A DNA stretch of 20,695 nucleotides from Candidatus Bathyarchaeota archaeon (GCA_016934355.1 JAFGTA010000142.1:1-20695), one strand, 5' to 3'; shown: positions 1 through 7,022, numbered from the stretch's first letter. The notes: a model not told the origin generated them from the sequence alone. A program made the numbers and translations.

Positions 1-114
1 GCCGTGCTCCTTGGTCCTCGCGCCGAGGGGGATCATCACCACCTCATAGCGGTTGAACGCCTCCTCCGCCTCCATCCATGTCAGGTTTTCCAGCCGGACG
101 CTTTCGGAAACCAT
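1..114 (-). CDS. Creatininase-family amidohydrolase, N-terminal part (cut by window edge)
   Basis: Only the first 38 codons are in the window; the gene runs off the left edge. The translation starts MVSESVRLENLTWMEAEEAF and ends with VVMIPLGARTKEHG. The last part matches the strand-and-metal-loop start of the creatininase family, where a 'PxGxxxxHG' segment carries a metal ligand (here the His of KEHG). Family members hydrolyse cyclic or linear amides such as creatinine, formamides or cofactor intermediates, so the substrate cannot be given. The ATG at 114 has a TATA-like box about 26 bases upstream and no clear Shine-Dalgarno sequence, which fits a leaderless start. It lies just after tRNA-Phe on the same strand. 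Confidence 0.8.
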   Translation of the reverse strand, partial: MVSESVRLENLTWMEAEEAFNRYEVVMIPLGARTKEHG

Positions 115-134
115 CGGCTATGTAGTGGACGGAT

Positions 135-145
135 GTTTTGATAAG
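135..145 (-). promoter_or_regulatory. TATA-like box for the creatininase-family gene
   Basis: Read on the minus strand this is CTTATCAAAAC, centred about 26 bases before the ATG at 114. It sits directly after the CCA end of tRNA-Phe. The spacing predicts transcription starting at or next to the ATG. This is inference from spacing and AT content only. Confidence 0.4.
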
Positions 146-147
146 AT

Positions 148-224
148 TGGTGCCGCCGGAGTGATTTGAACACTCGGCACCCCGGTCTTCAGCCGGGCGC
201 TCTCCCAGGCTGAGCTACGGCGGC
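148..224 (-). tRNA. tRNA-Phe (anticodon GAA), CCA encoded
   Basis: The minus strand folds as a complete cloverleaf. The acceptor 5' strand GCCGCCG pairs with CGGCGGC, followed by discriminator A and an encoded CCA. The anticodon arm CCCGG-CTGAAGA-CCGGG has anticodon GAA (Phe). The T arm GAGTG-TTCAAAT-CACTC is standard. There is no intron. A TATA box lies about 28 bases before the 5' end. Confidence 0.97.
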
Positions 225-247
225 ACGCAACAATACACCAAGCGGAG

Positions 248-257
248 AAAATAAAAG
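248..257 (-). promoter_or_regulatory. TATA box of tRNA-Phe
   Basis: The minus-strand sequence CTTTTATTTT is centred about 28 bases upstream of the mature tRNA-Phe 5' end, the usual archaeal TATA-to-start distance. Confidence 0.6.
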
Positions 258-306
258 CCTTACTCAGCCCCCACAGAACTCGGGAAGAAAAGGTTAGAGC
301 CCCCAC

Positions 307-313
307 AAAAAAA
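307..313 (-). terminator. Oligo-T terminator after the D-aminoacylase gene
   Basis: Seven consecutive T on the minus strand, 15 bases after the TAG of the upstream gene. Archaeal transcription commonly ends at such U-tracts without a hairpin. Confidence 0.6.
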
Positions 314-327
314 GGGAGGCGGTGAGG

Positions 328-2121
328 CTATGCCCTCTTGAGGATTCTTCCCGGTCTGACGCCTGTGTGTCTAGCTTTCTCGACGACCGGCACCCCGTTG
401 ACGAACACGTACTCGATACCGCTGGGCTGCCTCCTAGGCTCAAGCGGAGTACCGTTCACCTTGAGGCTCGCATAGTCCATGAGAAGAATGTCGGCGTAGC
501 CGCCCTCCTTGATGACCCCCCGCCCCTCGAGGTTGTACCGATTCGCCGCCTGCGTAGACGTCTTGTGGACTGCTTCGACCAGAGTGAATGTCTGCGTCTG
601 CTTCACCCACTTCTCATAGAAGCCTACGAAGGCGGCGTAGTCCATCATCTCCCGCCCCGAACGCCTGACAGGCGGATGCATCGAGTCATAGTCCACGCCC
701 CAAGCGTCGAGCCCAACGGCGCACGCCGGGTGCTCGAAGAAGATGGTCTGGTACGACGCGTCGCCTCTATCCTCGCCAGCGAAGCCCAGCCCCTCCTTGG
801 CGTCAGGGTCCTCCACGATGAGGTCGAGCCACGTGTCGAAGGGCTCTGTGTTCCTCTCCTCGGCTATCCGCTGTATCGTCTTGTTCACGCATCCGGGGTT
901 CCTGTGCTCAAGGACAGTGATGTTCTCGGCCCAACGCGGGTTGGTGTTGGGGTTGTACGCGACGCGGATGAACCATCTTCCCGCCTTGATGGCGCCCTTG
1001 ACGTCCTCCCTGAAGTCGGGCGCCTTAAGCCACTCCGCGAAGCTCGCCCTGGACCCAAGCTCCCTGACCCACGGCTCAAGGAGGTCTGTGAGGTAGCTCC
1101 AACCGTGCAGCCCCTCGGGCAGCGCAGCCATGGGCATGGCGTCGAAGCTCACGTCGAGACCCTCCTCGTTGGCTTCGTCTATCACCTGCAGCGTCGCCCT
1201 CCGGTTAGCCTCCTCCAGTACGGATGGACCCCCCGCGGGGGAGATGTCCCAGCCCGTGAAGAGGTGCGCGATGTTCATCCTTACGCCCGCCGCCCTGCAG
1301 ATGTCGATGACCTCAATGATGGCGTCGATCCTCTTAGGGAGGCGGTGACCGGCGGCCATGCCGCGCCTCAGCCCGGTGCGCCGCGCGTGAGGCGAGAACA
1401 CGCCGCCGTAATCCTTCGCTATAGCTACGCACTCGACGAGCTCCATCCTGTCGGCGAACACCCCAGGGTCGTAGTCGAGGCCCACAGTCACCCCGCGGCA
1501 CCCGTCATCCATACACTCTCGTACCAGCGCCTTGATCTCCTCCAGCTCGTCTGGCTTCGACGGCCTCCTTGAATCCTCCCCGAGGACGACCTTCCTGCAC
1601 GCGCCGTGTCCCACGAGGGGAACGTAGTTGCAGGATATGCCGACGTCCTCTACCGCCTGGAAGAACTCGGCCATGGAGCGCCAGTCGACGGTCCACCCGA
1701 ACTTCTCCTTCATTATGGAGTTGACCTGCTCCCTTGGGAAACGCGTCTGATTGGGGTAGTACTTGAAGCGCGTCAACTCGCCCAGGTAGATCTGGGCGTA
1801 GTCGCTTGGGAGGGTGATCACGTCTCCGAGGGGCGCGGGGGCTACGCCGCAGTTGCCTCCGATGAAGGTGGTGATGCCCTGTAGGAGATAGCTTTCACAC
1901 TTGGGGAAGAATCTGAGGTTGACGTCCGCGTGGCTGTGGCAGTCGATGAAGCCCGGAACAGCGGTCAGCTTTTGGGCGTCTATCTCCGTCTTTGAGTCAC
2001 CTTTGACGTCGCCTACTGCGGCCACTCTGTCGGAGATTATGCCTATTGAGCCCTTGTAGGGCTGTTTTCCGCTTCCATCGACGATCCTAGCGTCTTTTAT
2101 GAGATAATCGTATTCGTCCAA
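328..2121 (-). CDS. N-acyl-D-amino-acid deacylase family amidohydrolase (D-aminoacylase-like)
   Basis: 597 residues in the amidohydrolase superfamily. Family members release D-amino acids from N-acyl-D-amino acids in the cytoplasm. Visible landmarks: the first beta-sandwich part DARIVDGSG near residue 10; the metal motif FIDCHSHAD with His62 and His64; GGNCGVAPAP with Cys91, the metal-bridging cysteine typical of D-aminoacylases; His245 in FSPHARR and His286 in NIAHLF as likely further metal ligands; and a C-terminal segment GRGVIKEGGYADILLMD that closes the sandwich domain. Length is somewhat above the usual 480-550. The start is TTG at 2121: the frame has no nearby ATG, and a TATA box lies about 31 bases upstream. 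The surrounding peptidase and amidase genes support a role in amino-acid scavenging. Substrate specificity (D-Asp, D-Glu, general, or another cyclic amide) cannot be told. Confidence 0.85.
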   Translation of the reverse strand: MDEYDYLIKDARIVDGSGKQPYKGSIGIISDRVAAVGDVKGDSKTEIDAQKLTAVPGFIDCHSHADVNLRFFPKCESYLLQGITTFIGGNCGVAPAPLGDVITLPSDYAQIYLGELTRFKYYPNQTRFPREQVNSIMKEKFGWTVDWRSMAEFFQAVEDVGISCNYVPLVGHGACRKVVLGEDSRRPSKPDELEEIKALVRECMDDGCRGVTVGLDYDPGVFADRMELVECVAIAKDYGGVFSPHARRTGLRRGMAAGHRLPKRIDAIIEVIDICRAAGVRMNIAHLFTGWDISPAGGPSVLEEANRRATLQVIDEANEEGLDVSFDAMPMAALPEGLHGWSYLTDLLEPWVRELGSRASFAEWLKAPDFREDVKGAIKAGRWFIRVAYNPNTNPRWAENITVLEHRNPGCVNKTIQRIAEERNTEPFDTWLDLIVEDPDAKEGLGFAGEDRGDASYQTIFFEHPACAVGLDAWGVDYDSMHPPVRRSGREMMDYAAFVGFYEKWVKQTQTFTLVEAVHKTSTQAANRYNLEGRGVIKEGGYADILLMDYASLKVNGTPLEPRRQPSGIEYVFVNGVPVVEKARHTGVRPGRILKRA

Positions 2122-2145
2122 TATTCTCAGTCTTGATAATCTCTT

Positions 2146-2157
2146 TGATTATTTAAC
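2146..2157 (-). promoter_or_regulatory. TATA box of the D-aminoacylase gene
   Basis: The minus-strand sequence GTTAAATAATCA is centred about 31 bases before the TTG start at 2121. This implies a leader of only a few bases. Confidence 0.5.
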
Positions 2158-2228
2158 ATTGATTTCCACCGCCAGACGCAGTAAATCTAGTTAAACGGCT
2201 CGTATAATTCACTGACAGTAACCGCGCT

Positions 2229-2603
2229 CTACCCGGAGTCGAGGAAGCCCTTGACTGTATAGTATACGCCCTCGGCCACAAGTATGGGGATGTACGCGAG
2301 TATGTACAGCATCTGGTACGCGTCGTCCTTCAGCGTGGACGGGTTTAGCTCCCGAAGGAGCTCGATTGGCACCCTCGTCGCGCCGGATATCCGCGCCTCG
2401 TAGTCCAGCCTCACGTTCAACGCCAGCCGCTTCAGCCAGCCGCTGTGCTCCCTGAATATGCGGGCGTGCTCCCGCTCGTGGCTGAGGATGGCGTCGTGTA
2501 TCTCCCTGTACCGTCGGAGCCCCTCGTGGAGTATGATGGTGTCCGTCATGTAGTCGTACTCGCCAAGCGCCTGTGGGCATGGATGGTAGTGTATCCTCGG
2601 CAT
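2229..2603 (-). CDS. Small HExxH-motif protein with a C-terminal membrane helix
   Basis: 124 residues from ATG 2603 (MPRIHYHPCPQALGEYDYM); an ATG at 2627 would add eight residues. A zincin-like motif, SHEREHA, is at residues 41-47 (His42, Glu43, His46), with a possible third ligand Glu70 in LDYEAR. A hydrophobic helix (MLYILAYIPILVAEGVYYTV) near the C-terminus suggests membrane attachment with the motif facing the cytoplasm. A TATA-like box centred at 2643 places transcription near 2616, downstream of the longer start and upstream of 2603, which is why the shorter start is preferred. I do not recognise a named family. It could be a minimal metallopeptidase or a non-catalytic metal-binding protein. 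It is divergent from the M28 peptidase gene and shares its promoter region. Confidence 0.65.
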   Translation of the reverse strand: MPRIHYHPCPQALGEYDYMTDTIILHEGLRRYREIHDAILSHEREHARIFREHSGWLKRLALNVRLDYEARISGATRVPIELLRELNPSTLKDDAYQMLYILAYIPILVAEGVYYTVKGFLDSG

Positions 2604-2637
2604 CGCGGACCGCCTGAACACATACATTTACATCCAC

Positions 2638-2646
2638 GGTTTTATG
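2638..2646 (-). promoter_or_regulatory. TATA-like box for the HExxH gene
   Basis: The minus-strand sequence CATAAAACC lies about 40 bases before ATG 2603, giving a leader of roughly a dozen bases. An alternative minus-strand AT-rich box overlaps 2666-2678. Confidence 0.35.
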
Positions 2647-2668
2647 ACGGTTGCGTTCACACGTGAAA

Positions 2669-2677
2669 ACAATAAAT
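2669..2677 (+). promoter_or_regulatory. TATA box of the M28 peptidase gene
   Basis: ACAATAAAT, centred 28 bases before the ATG at 2701. This predicts a leaderless transcript and decides the start of the downstream gene. Confidence 0.5.
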
Positions 2678-2700
2678 TCCCGTCGACGGAATATCATCCC

Positions 2701-4719
2701 ATGTTCAAAGACACCTACGAGAAGCTCAGGGCCGAGGTCTCGGGCGACATCACCTACAACTACGTCGCCGAGATCAGCAGGCACCACAGGATACAGGCGA
2801 GCCCCGGCCTAAGGGACGCCGCCCGGTTCGCAGTGGAGACTTGGAAGGCGGCGGGAATCGACGCCTCCATCCACAGCTACCCGGCGGACGGGCGGAGCCT
2901 CGCGTGGAGCAGCCTCATGTTCAAGGAGTGGGACTGCTTCGACGCTGAGCTCAAGCTGGTCGAGCCCGAGGAAAAAGCAGTGTTCCTGGCTCGCTGGGGC
3001 GAGGCGAAGCTAAGCCTCATCCAGAGGAGCCACCCGACGCCCCCCGACGGCGTGGAGGCAGAGGTGGTGTACGTCGGCAAGGGCGAGGAGGAGAGCGACT
3101 ACAAGAAGCTGGACGTGGCAGGCAGGATGGTGCTGACGGACGGCGACGTGATGCGGGTCCACAGGCTCGCAGTCGAGGAGCGGGGCGCCGTGGGCATCAT
3201 CTACTACGGCACATGGGTGCGGGAGCCGGAGCTGCCTGAGGGGGAGCTGGACGACGCCCTCAAGTATACCAGCTTCTGGTGGAGCGGCGGCGAGAAGCCC
3301 GCATACGGCTTCGTGCTGACGCCGCGGAGGGGCAGGTGGCTCAGGGACCTCGTGAACGAGAGCAAGAAGCCTGTGAAGGTTCACGCCCGGGTGGTGAGCA
3401 GCGTCTACGCGGGGAAGCTGGACAACGCCGTCGCCACCATCCCCGGCGAGACCGAGGAGCAGGTAGTGGTTGTCGCCCACATCTGCCACCCCCAGCCGAG
3501 CTGCAACGACAACGCGTCTGGCAGCGCCGCCGCGATGGAGGCGGCCCGCGCCCTGAGCAAGCTCATAGCCGAGGGTAAGCTCGCCAAGCCCCGGAGAACG
3601 ATAAAGTTCACTCTCGTGCCGGAGATGAGCGGGAGCTACGCGTACCTCGCCGCGAACGAGGCGGACATCCCAAGGATGGTGGCTGCAGTGAACATGGACA
3701 TGGTCGGCGAGAAGCAGTGCGTGACCAGCGGCAGCTTCATCGTGGAGCGGACCCCCGAGGCTTTCCCAAGCTACGTGAACAGCGTCATGGCATCCGTCTT
3801 CAAGGAGGTCACCGCCGAGGTGAAGAACCTGGGCGGAAGCAGCAGCTACGCGCTGTTCAGGCACACCGAGACGCCTTTCAGCGGAGGCAGCGACCACTAC
3901 GTCTACAGCGACCCGTCTGTGGGCGTCGGCTGCCCAATGCTCATCCAGTGGCCAGACAAGTTCTGGCACACGAGCTACGACACGTTGGACAAGGTGGACC
4001 CCGAGATGCTGAGGAGGGCGGCGTTGGTCACGGCCACGTACGCGTACTTCATAGCGTCCGCGGGCCCAGCCGAGGCGACGTGGATAGCGGCGGAGACCCA
4101 CGCACGTGAGAAACGGCTCCTGCTGGAGAGGCTCAGAGGCTACGTCGAGGACGCGTGCAACAAGCCTGGGGAGATGCCGAAGGCTGTGCGTCTGCTCAGG
4201 GGGCAGGCCGAGTACTGGGACCGTGTGGCTTTCAAGGCAGTGGAGTCGGCGGCGAGGCTCGCGCCGGACGACGAGGGGCTCAGGAAGACGGTGAAGGCCC
4301 TCACGCGTGACATCCACCAGACCACCCGTAGCCAGACTAAGGTCGCCGTCAACACGATGGAGGCGGTACTCGCCGCAGGCGGAGTCGAGGCGAAGCCGTA
4401 CAGGAGGAAGAGGATGACCAAGCTGGAGCGGGAGGCCGCGGCGGTGGTGCCGTCGAGGCTGTACCGGGGCCCCATAAGCACGCGGTACTGGGTGGACAAG
4501 CTGAACCCCGTGGAGAGGGAGAGCCTCAGGAAGCTGGAGAAGGATCACCCGCTTGGCAGGGGTGTGGGCACCCTCGCCATCTACTGGACGGACGGCGTGA
4601 GGAGCATCTACGAGGTGAGCGAGATGGTGCGTATGGAGAGGGGCGAGACGGATATGGAGTACCTGGTGGAGTGGTACGGGTACCTTGAGCGGATGGGTCT
4701 GGTGGGGCTCCACCGATAA
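2701..4719 (+). CDS. M28-type zinc aminopeptidase with PA domain (DUF4910-like)
   Basis: 672 residues. An open frame extends back to an ATG at 2644, but a TATA box at 2669-2677 makes the leaderless ATG 2701 more likely. An inserted PA-like domain is centred on RMVLTDGDVMRVHRLAVEER. The M28 metal and catalytic residues are in order: His260 in VVAHICHP (with a second His, 263), Asp270 in CNDNASG, Glu308 in VPEMSGSYAY, Asp333 in NMDMVGE and His423 in WHTSYDTLDKV. These indicate a two-metal exopeptidase fold. The C-terminal 200 residues are charged and end in a helical region (GVRSIYEVSEMVRMERGE) resembling a winged-helix module, as in DUF4910-type proteins. No signal peptide is seen, so it is probably cytoplasmic, finishing peptide degradation. 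Alternatively it is a glycopeptide or other amide hydrolase of the same fold. Confidence 0.85.
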   Translation: MFKDTYEKLRAEVSGDITYNYVAEISRHHRIQASPGLRDAARFAVETWKAAGIDASIHSYPADGRSLAWSSLMFKEWDCFDAELKLVEPEEKAVFLARWGEAKLSLIQRSHPTPPDGVEAEVVYVGKGEEESDYKKLDVAGRMVLTDGDVMRVHRLAVEERGAVGIIYYGTWVREPELPEGELDDALKYTSFWWSGGEKPAYGFVLTPRRGRWLRDLVNESKKPVKVHARVVSSVYAGKLDNAVATIPGETEEQVVVVAHICHPQPSCNDNASGSAAAMEAARALSKLIAEGKLAKPRRTIKFTLVPEMSGSYAYLAANEADIPRMVAAVNMDMVGEKQCVTSGSFIVERTPEAFPSYVNSVMASVFKEVTAEVKNLGGSSSYALFRHTETPFSGGSDHYVYSDPSVGVGCPMLIQWPDKFWHTSYDTLDKVDPEMLRRAALVTATYAYFIASAGPAEATWIAAETHAREKRLLLERLRGYVEDACNKPGEMPKAVRLLRGQAEYWDRVAFKAVESAARLAPDDEGLRKTVKALTRDIHQTTRSQTKVAVNTMEAVLAAGGVEAKPYRRKRMTKLEREAAAVVPSRLYRGPISTRYWVDKLNPVERESLRKLEKDHPLGRGVGTLAIYWTDGVRSIYEVSEMVRMERGETDMEYLVEWYGYLERMGLVGLHR

Positions 4720-4720
4720 A

Positions 4721-4728
4721 CTTTAAAC
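4721..4728 (+). promoter_or_regulatory. TATA box of tRNA-Val
   Basis: CTTTAAAC directly follows the peptidase stop codon, centred about 33 bases before the tRNA 5' end. Confidence 0.5.
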
Positions 4729-4740
4729 CCTTCTTTTCTT
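4729..4740 (+). terminator. T-rich tract after the M28 gene
   Basis: CCTTCTTTTCTT begins ten bases after the stop codon and could end the peptidase transcript. It overlaps the tRNA-Val promoter region, so the assignment is tentative. Confidence 0.3.
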
Positions 4741-4756
4741 CCCTATAGGACGCACG

Positions 4757-4831
4757 GGGCCGGTGGTCTAGTGGTATGACATCGCCTTGACGTGGCGAGG
4801 GTCGCAGGTTCGATCCCTGCCCGGCCCACCA
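4757..4831 (+). tRNA. tRNA-Val (anticodon GAC), CCA encoded
   Basis: The acceptor strands GGGCCGG and CCGGCCC pair perfectly, followed by A and encoded CCA. The anticodon arm TCGCC-TTGACGT-GGCGA carries GAC (Val). The T arm GCAGG-TTCGATC-CCTGC is perfect. There is no intron. It marks the left edge of the accessory stretch, but no duplicated 3' fragment of this tRNA is visible elsewhere in the window. Confidence 0.97.
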
Positions 4832-5167
4832 CCTTCTTTCCAGATACTGTTTTAGTAGGGATAAGTATGCCTTGGGGATCACGAGACGGCAACATAAAAT
4901 CGAGATAGGTACCCAGATTAGCCCTACCCAACCAGACCTGTTATCCAAATAAGAAATATTCCTTGTTTATCAGATTTATTCATAGTATCATAGCCCATTA
5001 ATCCCATAATTATTAATAAGAAAAAAGGAATAATTTTCAGTTATCTTACTCATTTCACTTATAAACACACCAATTATTTATTTAAAATAAAAGCTATTTT
5101 TACTTTTTTTCAAATATCAATATCCATATTAACACAGCTTCCTTCACCCTTCATAGAGGTTTTTTGA
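4832..5167. other. 336-base gene-free gap, strongly AT-rich in its right half
   Basis: No credible ORF is seen on either strand. From about 4945 the composition changes to long A/T runs, unlike the GC-rich coding DNA on both sides. It contains the promoter region of the protease unit (5057-5090) and a Shine-Dalgarno GAGGT at 5156-5160. No tRNA-derived direct repeat, integrase gene or transposase inverted repeat is visible. Confidence 0.7.
5057..5090 (+). promoter_or_regulatory. Promoter region of the protease / acidic-repeat / inhibitor unit
   Basis: Two candidate TATA boxes: ACTTATAAAC at 5057-5066 and TTTAAAATAA at 5081-5090. They predict starts near 5090 or 5112 and leaders of about 55-80 bases. 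Unlike many genes here, this one has a leader and a clear Shine-Dalgarno (GAGGT, 7 bases before ATG 5168). Confidence 0.5.
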
Positions 5168-6244
5168 ATGAGCAATGAGAAAAACCTTCAGAGCGCAATA
5201 GACGAAAAAGGATACAAGTGGAAACACGGAACAACCACACTCTCAGCCCTAAGCAACAACGAGAAAAAGGCCCGGCTCGGACTCAAGATAGAAAAGGCAG
5301 AGCTAGACGCCACAGCCAAAGCCATACAGGCAGCCACAAGCCTACAGACGTTCCAGGCAGCCTTCTCACTACCCGCCGCGGTGGACTGGCGGAACAAAGG
5401 CGGCGACTGGACCACCCCCATCAGAGACCAGCAGAGCTGCGGCTCATGCGTCGCCTTCGGCACCGTAGCCACCCTAGAGGCACGGATAAACATAGCGTGC
5501 AACAACCCCAGCCTCGACAAGGACCTATCAGAGGCACACCTCTTCTACTGTGGCTGCGGCAACTGCTGCAACACCGGGTGGAACTTCAGCCCCGCCCTCA
5601 CGTTCTGCAAGAACACGGGCGTAGGACTCGAATCAAGCTTCCCCTACACCCCCGGCAACCAGCCGTGCAAGGCAGGCGTCACACCCTACATCAAGATCAC
5701 AGGCTTCAGCACGGCCCTCACCATATCGGACAGGAAGAACGTACTCGCCAACAAGGGCCCCATGGTCGCAGGCATGGCGGTCTACTCAGACTTCTTCGGC
5801 TACACCGGCGGAGTCTACCGCCACGTCAGCGGAAGCCTACAGGGGTACCACGCGATATGCGTCGTGGGGTACAGCGACGAGGAGGAGTGCTGGATATGCA
5901 AGAACAGCTGGGGCACCGGCTGGGGAGACAGCGGCTGGTTCAAGATCGGCTACGGCGAGTGCCTAATAGACACCAGCTTCGCATTCTACGACGTAGAGCT
6001 GACATGCCCGTCGCCCACGGACCCATGCCAGAAGTACGTGCCATACCTCAAGAAGGTGCTAGCCGCCGCGTACAAGAACCCCCGGCTCAAGGCGTGCCTC
6101 TGCTACTACATATGCAGGACAGGCAGGAGGCCGCGCGTCACAATAACCGACCTCATAATAACCAGACAGGTGTACCTCATCCTCAGGAAATGCCCCAAGT
6201 ACCGCGTACCATTCTGCCGACTACTCAGATGCACAAGCTACTGA
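5168..6244 (+). CDS. Papain-family (C1A) cysteine protease
   Basis: 358 residues. The mature-domain entry LPAAVDWR is at about residue 68. The catalytic segment RDQQSCGSCVAFG gives oxyanion Gln89 and nucleophile Cys94; GYHAICVVGY gives His228; CKNSWGTGWGDSGWFKIGYG gives Asn246. The papain triad is complete, so activity is expected. Residues 1-67 are hydrophilic and may act as a short propeptide. I see no signal peptide or membrane helix. About 20 cysteines are present, including the cluster CGCGNCC (128-134). After residue 280 there is a basic, Cys-rich tail of about 78 residues that is not part of the papain fold. ATG 5168 is fixed by the Shine-Dalgarno sequence. It is the first gene of a unit with an acidic repeat protein and a chagasin-like inhibitor of this very enzyme class. 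Whether it acts in the cytoplasm or is exported by an unrecognised route is open. Confidence 0.93.
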   Translation: MSNEKNLQSAIDEKGYKWKHGTTTLSALSNNEKKARLGLKIEKAELDATAKAIQAATSLQTFQAAFSLPAAVDWRNKGGDWTTPIRDQQSCGSCVAFGTVATLEARINIACNNPSLDKDLSEAHLFYCGCGNCCNTGWNFSPALTFCKNTGVGLESSFPYTPGNQPCKAGVTPYIKITGFSTALTISDRKNVLANKGPMVAGMAVYSDFFGYTGGVYRHVSGSLQGYHAICVVGYSDEEECWICKNSWGTGWGDSGWFKIGYGECLIDTSFAFYDVELTCPSPTDPCQKYVPYLKKVLAAAYKNPRLKACLCYYICRTGRRPRVTITDLIITRQVYLILRKCPKYRVPFCRLLRCTSY

Positions 6245-6266
6245 CAGCCATAGGAGATTAGAAGAG

Positions 6267-6680
6267 ATGAAGAAACCGGAACAAGACGAGGAAACCGACG
6301 AGGTGCTACAGATGATAGACCAGGAGCTAGAGATGAACGAGCTGGAGCTAGAGCTGGCAACGGCAGAGCTAGAGGAAGAGGAGTACGAAGTCTCAGACCT
6401 CGAACTAGAGCTAGCCTCCCCCACCATGTTCATGGACGCCGAGGAGGAACTCGAGGTGACTGAGCTCATGCTGGAGCTGGCGCCAGCCGAGCTGAAACAA
6501 GAGGAGCATGAAGCCTCCGACCTCGAACTAGAGCTAGCCTCCCCCGCCATGTTCATGGACACCGAGGAACAGCTAGAGGTGACTGAGCTCATGCTGGAGC
6601 TGGCACCGGCAGAACTGGAGCCCGACATCGAAGCCGAGCTACTAGTAGAAGTTATTACAGAAGAAAACGAGGATGAATAA
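6267..6680 (+). CDS. Highly acidic tandem-repeat protein between protease and inhibitor
   Basis: 137 residues, very rich in Glu and Leu, with hardly any basic residues beyond the N-terminal MKK. I recognise no family. A 41-residue unit starts at residues 24, 65 and (partial) 106; within it the motif LxLELA recurs five times, at 26, 45, 67, 86 and 108 (spacing 19, 22, 19, 22). Each full unit also contains ASPxMFMDxEE. There is no Cys and no signal peptide. The start has GGAG 10 bases upstream and lies 22 bases after the protease stop; the inhibitor gene begins 36 bases after its own stop, so the three are probably co-transcribed. It may bind the basic tail of the protease, act as scaffold or propeptide in trans, or be a substrate. 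Function is unknown; the coding status is well supported by codon-level repeat conservation and ribosome binding sites. Confidence 0.8.
   Translation: MKKPEQDEETDEVLQMIDQELEMNELELELATAELEEEEYEVSDLELELASPTMFMDAEEELEVTELMLELAPAELKQEEHEASDLELELASPAMFMDTEEQLEVTELMLELAPAELEPDIEAELLVEVITEENEDE
6336..6620 (+). repeat. Tandem coding repeat, 123-base period, about 2.3 copies
   Basis: Units start at 6336, 6459 and 6582. Units two and three share GTGACTGAGCTCATGCTGGA exactly at their starts, and units one and two share CTCGAACTAGAGCTAGCCTC. Near-identity at DNA level suggests recent duplication. The unit length is a multiple of three, so the frame is kept. Confidence 0.85.
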
Positions 6681-6716
6681 CAGAACAGCCTATACAGGTA
6701 GACGCTGAGGACAAAA

Positions 6717-7022
6717 ATGTCGACAAAATACAAACCCCCAAATTTTTTTATCAAAACAACCCGGGGCAAAGAGTTCACAATAGCCCTAGACTCCATACCC
6801 TCCGCGGGCTACACCTGGGATGCACAGTACGATGAAACGATCCTAGAACTAGCGAAACCCAAGGAGACCGCCCGGTTAACAGACGCCATCGGCGGCGGCG
6901 TGGAGGAGCTGTTCACGTTCCGCACCAAGAAGAAAGGCAGCACAGAGACCACCATGACATACAAACGAGCATGGGAGAAGACCCCCGAGAAAACCATGCA
7001 GTTCAGAATCGAAGTAGAGTAA
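6717..7022 (+). CDS. Chagasin-family (I42) cysteine protease inhibitor
   Basis: 101 residues, the usual size for the family. The three inhibitory loops of chagasins are recognisable: SIPSAGYTW (26-34, the NPTTG-type loop), IGGGVEE (58-64, the GxGG loop) and KRAWEK (83-88, the RPW-type loop). These loops plug the active cleft of papain-family proteases. There is no signal peptide, so inhibitor and protease as read would sit in the same compartment. ATG 6717 has GAGG 6 bases upstream. It is the last gene of the unit; the two-gene separation from a C1A protease makes a cognate enzyme-inhibitor pair likely, for instance to protect the cell from its own enzyme. Pairing is inference; the family assignment is solid. 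Confidence 0.9.
   Translation: MSTKYKPPNFFIKTTRGKEFTIALDSIPSAGYTWDAQYDETILELAKPKETARLTDAIGGGVEELFTFRTKKKGSTETTMTYKRAWEKTPEKTMQFRIEVE

Noticed and set aside
322..1572. Plus-strand open frame of 416 codons
   Set aside because: It lies antisense to the D-aminoacylase gene, whose motifs are clear. The composition is shadow-like.
2209..2787. Minus-strand open frame of 192 codons
   Set aside because: It overlaps both the HExxH gene in another frame and the start of the M28 gene, with no recognisable motif.
3010..4713. Long minus-strand open frame of 567 codons
   Set aside because: It is the antisense of the M28 peptidase gene. The translation is rich in His, Arg and Leu without any family motif, as expected for GC-rich antisense frames.
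6336..6620. CRISPR-like repeat
   Set aside because: The repeats are adjacent, in frame, and encode a protein; there are no unique spacers.
6221..6796. Ser-rich minus-strand open frame
   Set aside because: Its Ser runs are the complement of the Glu/Leu codons of the acidic repeat gene, which has its own ribosome binding site and operon context.
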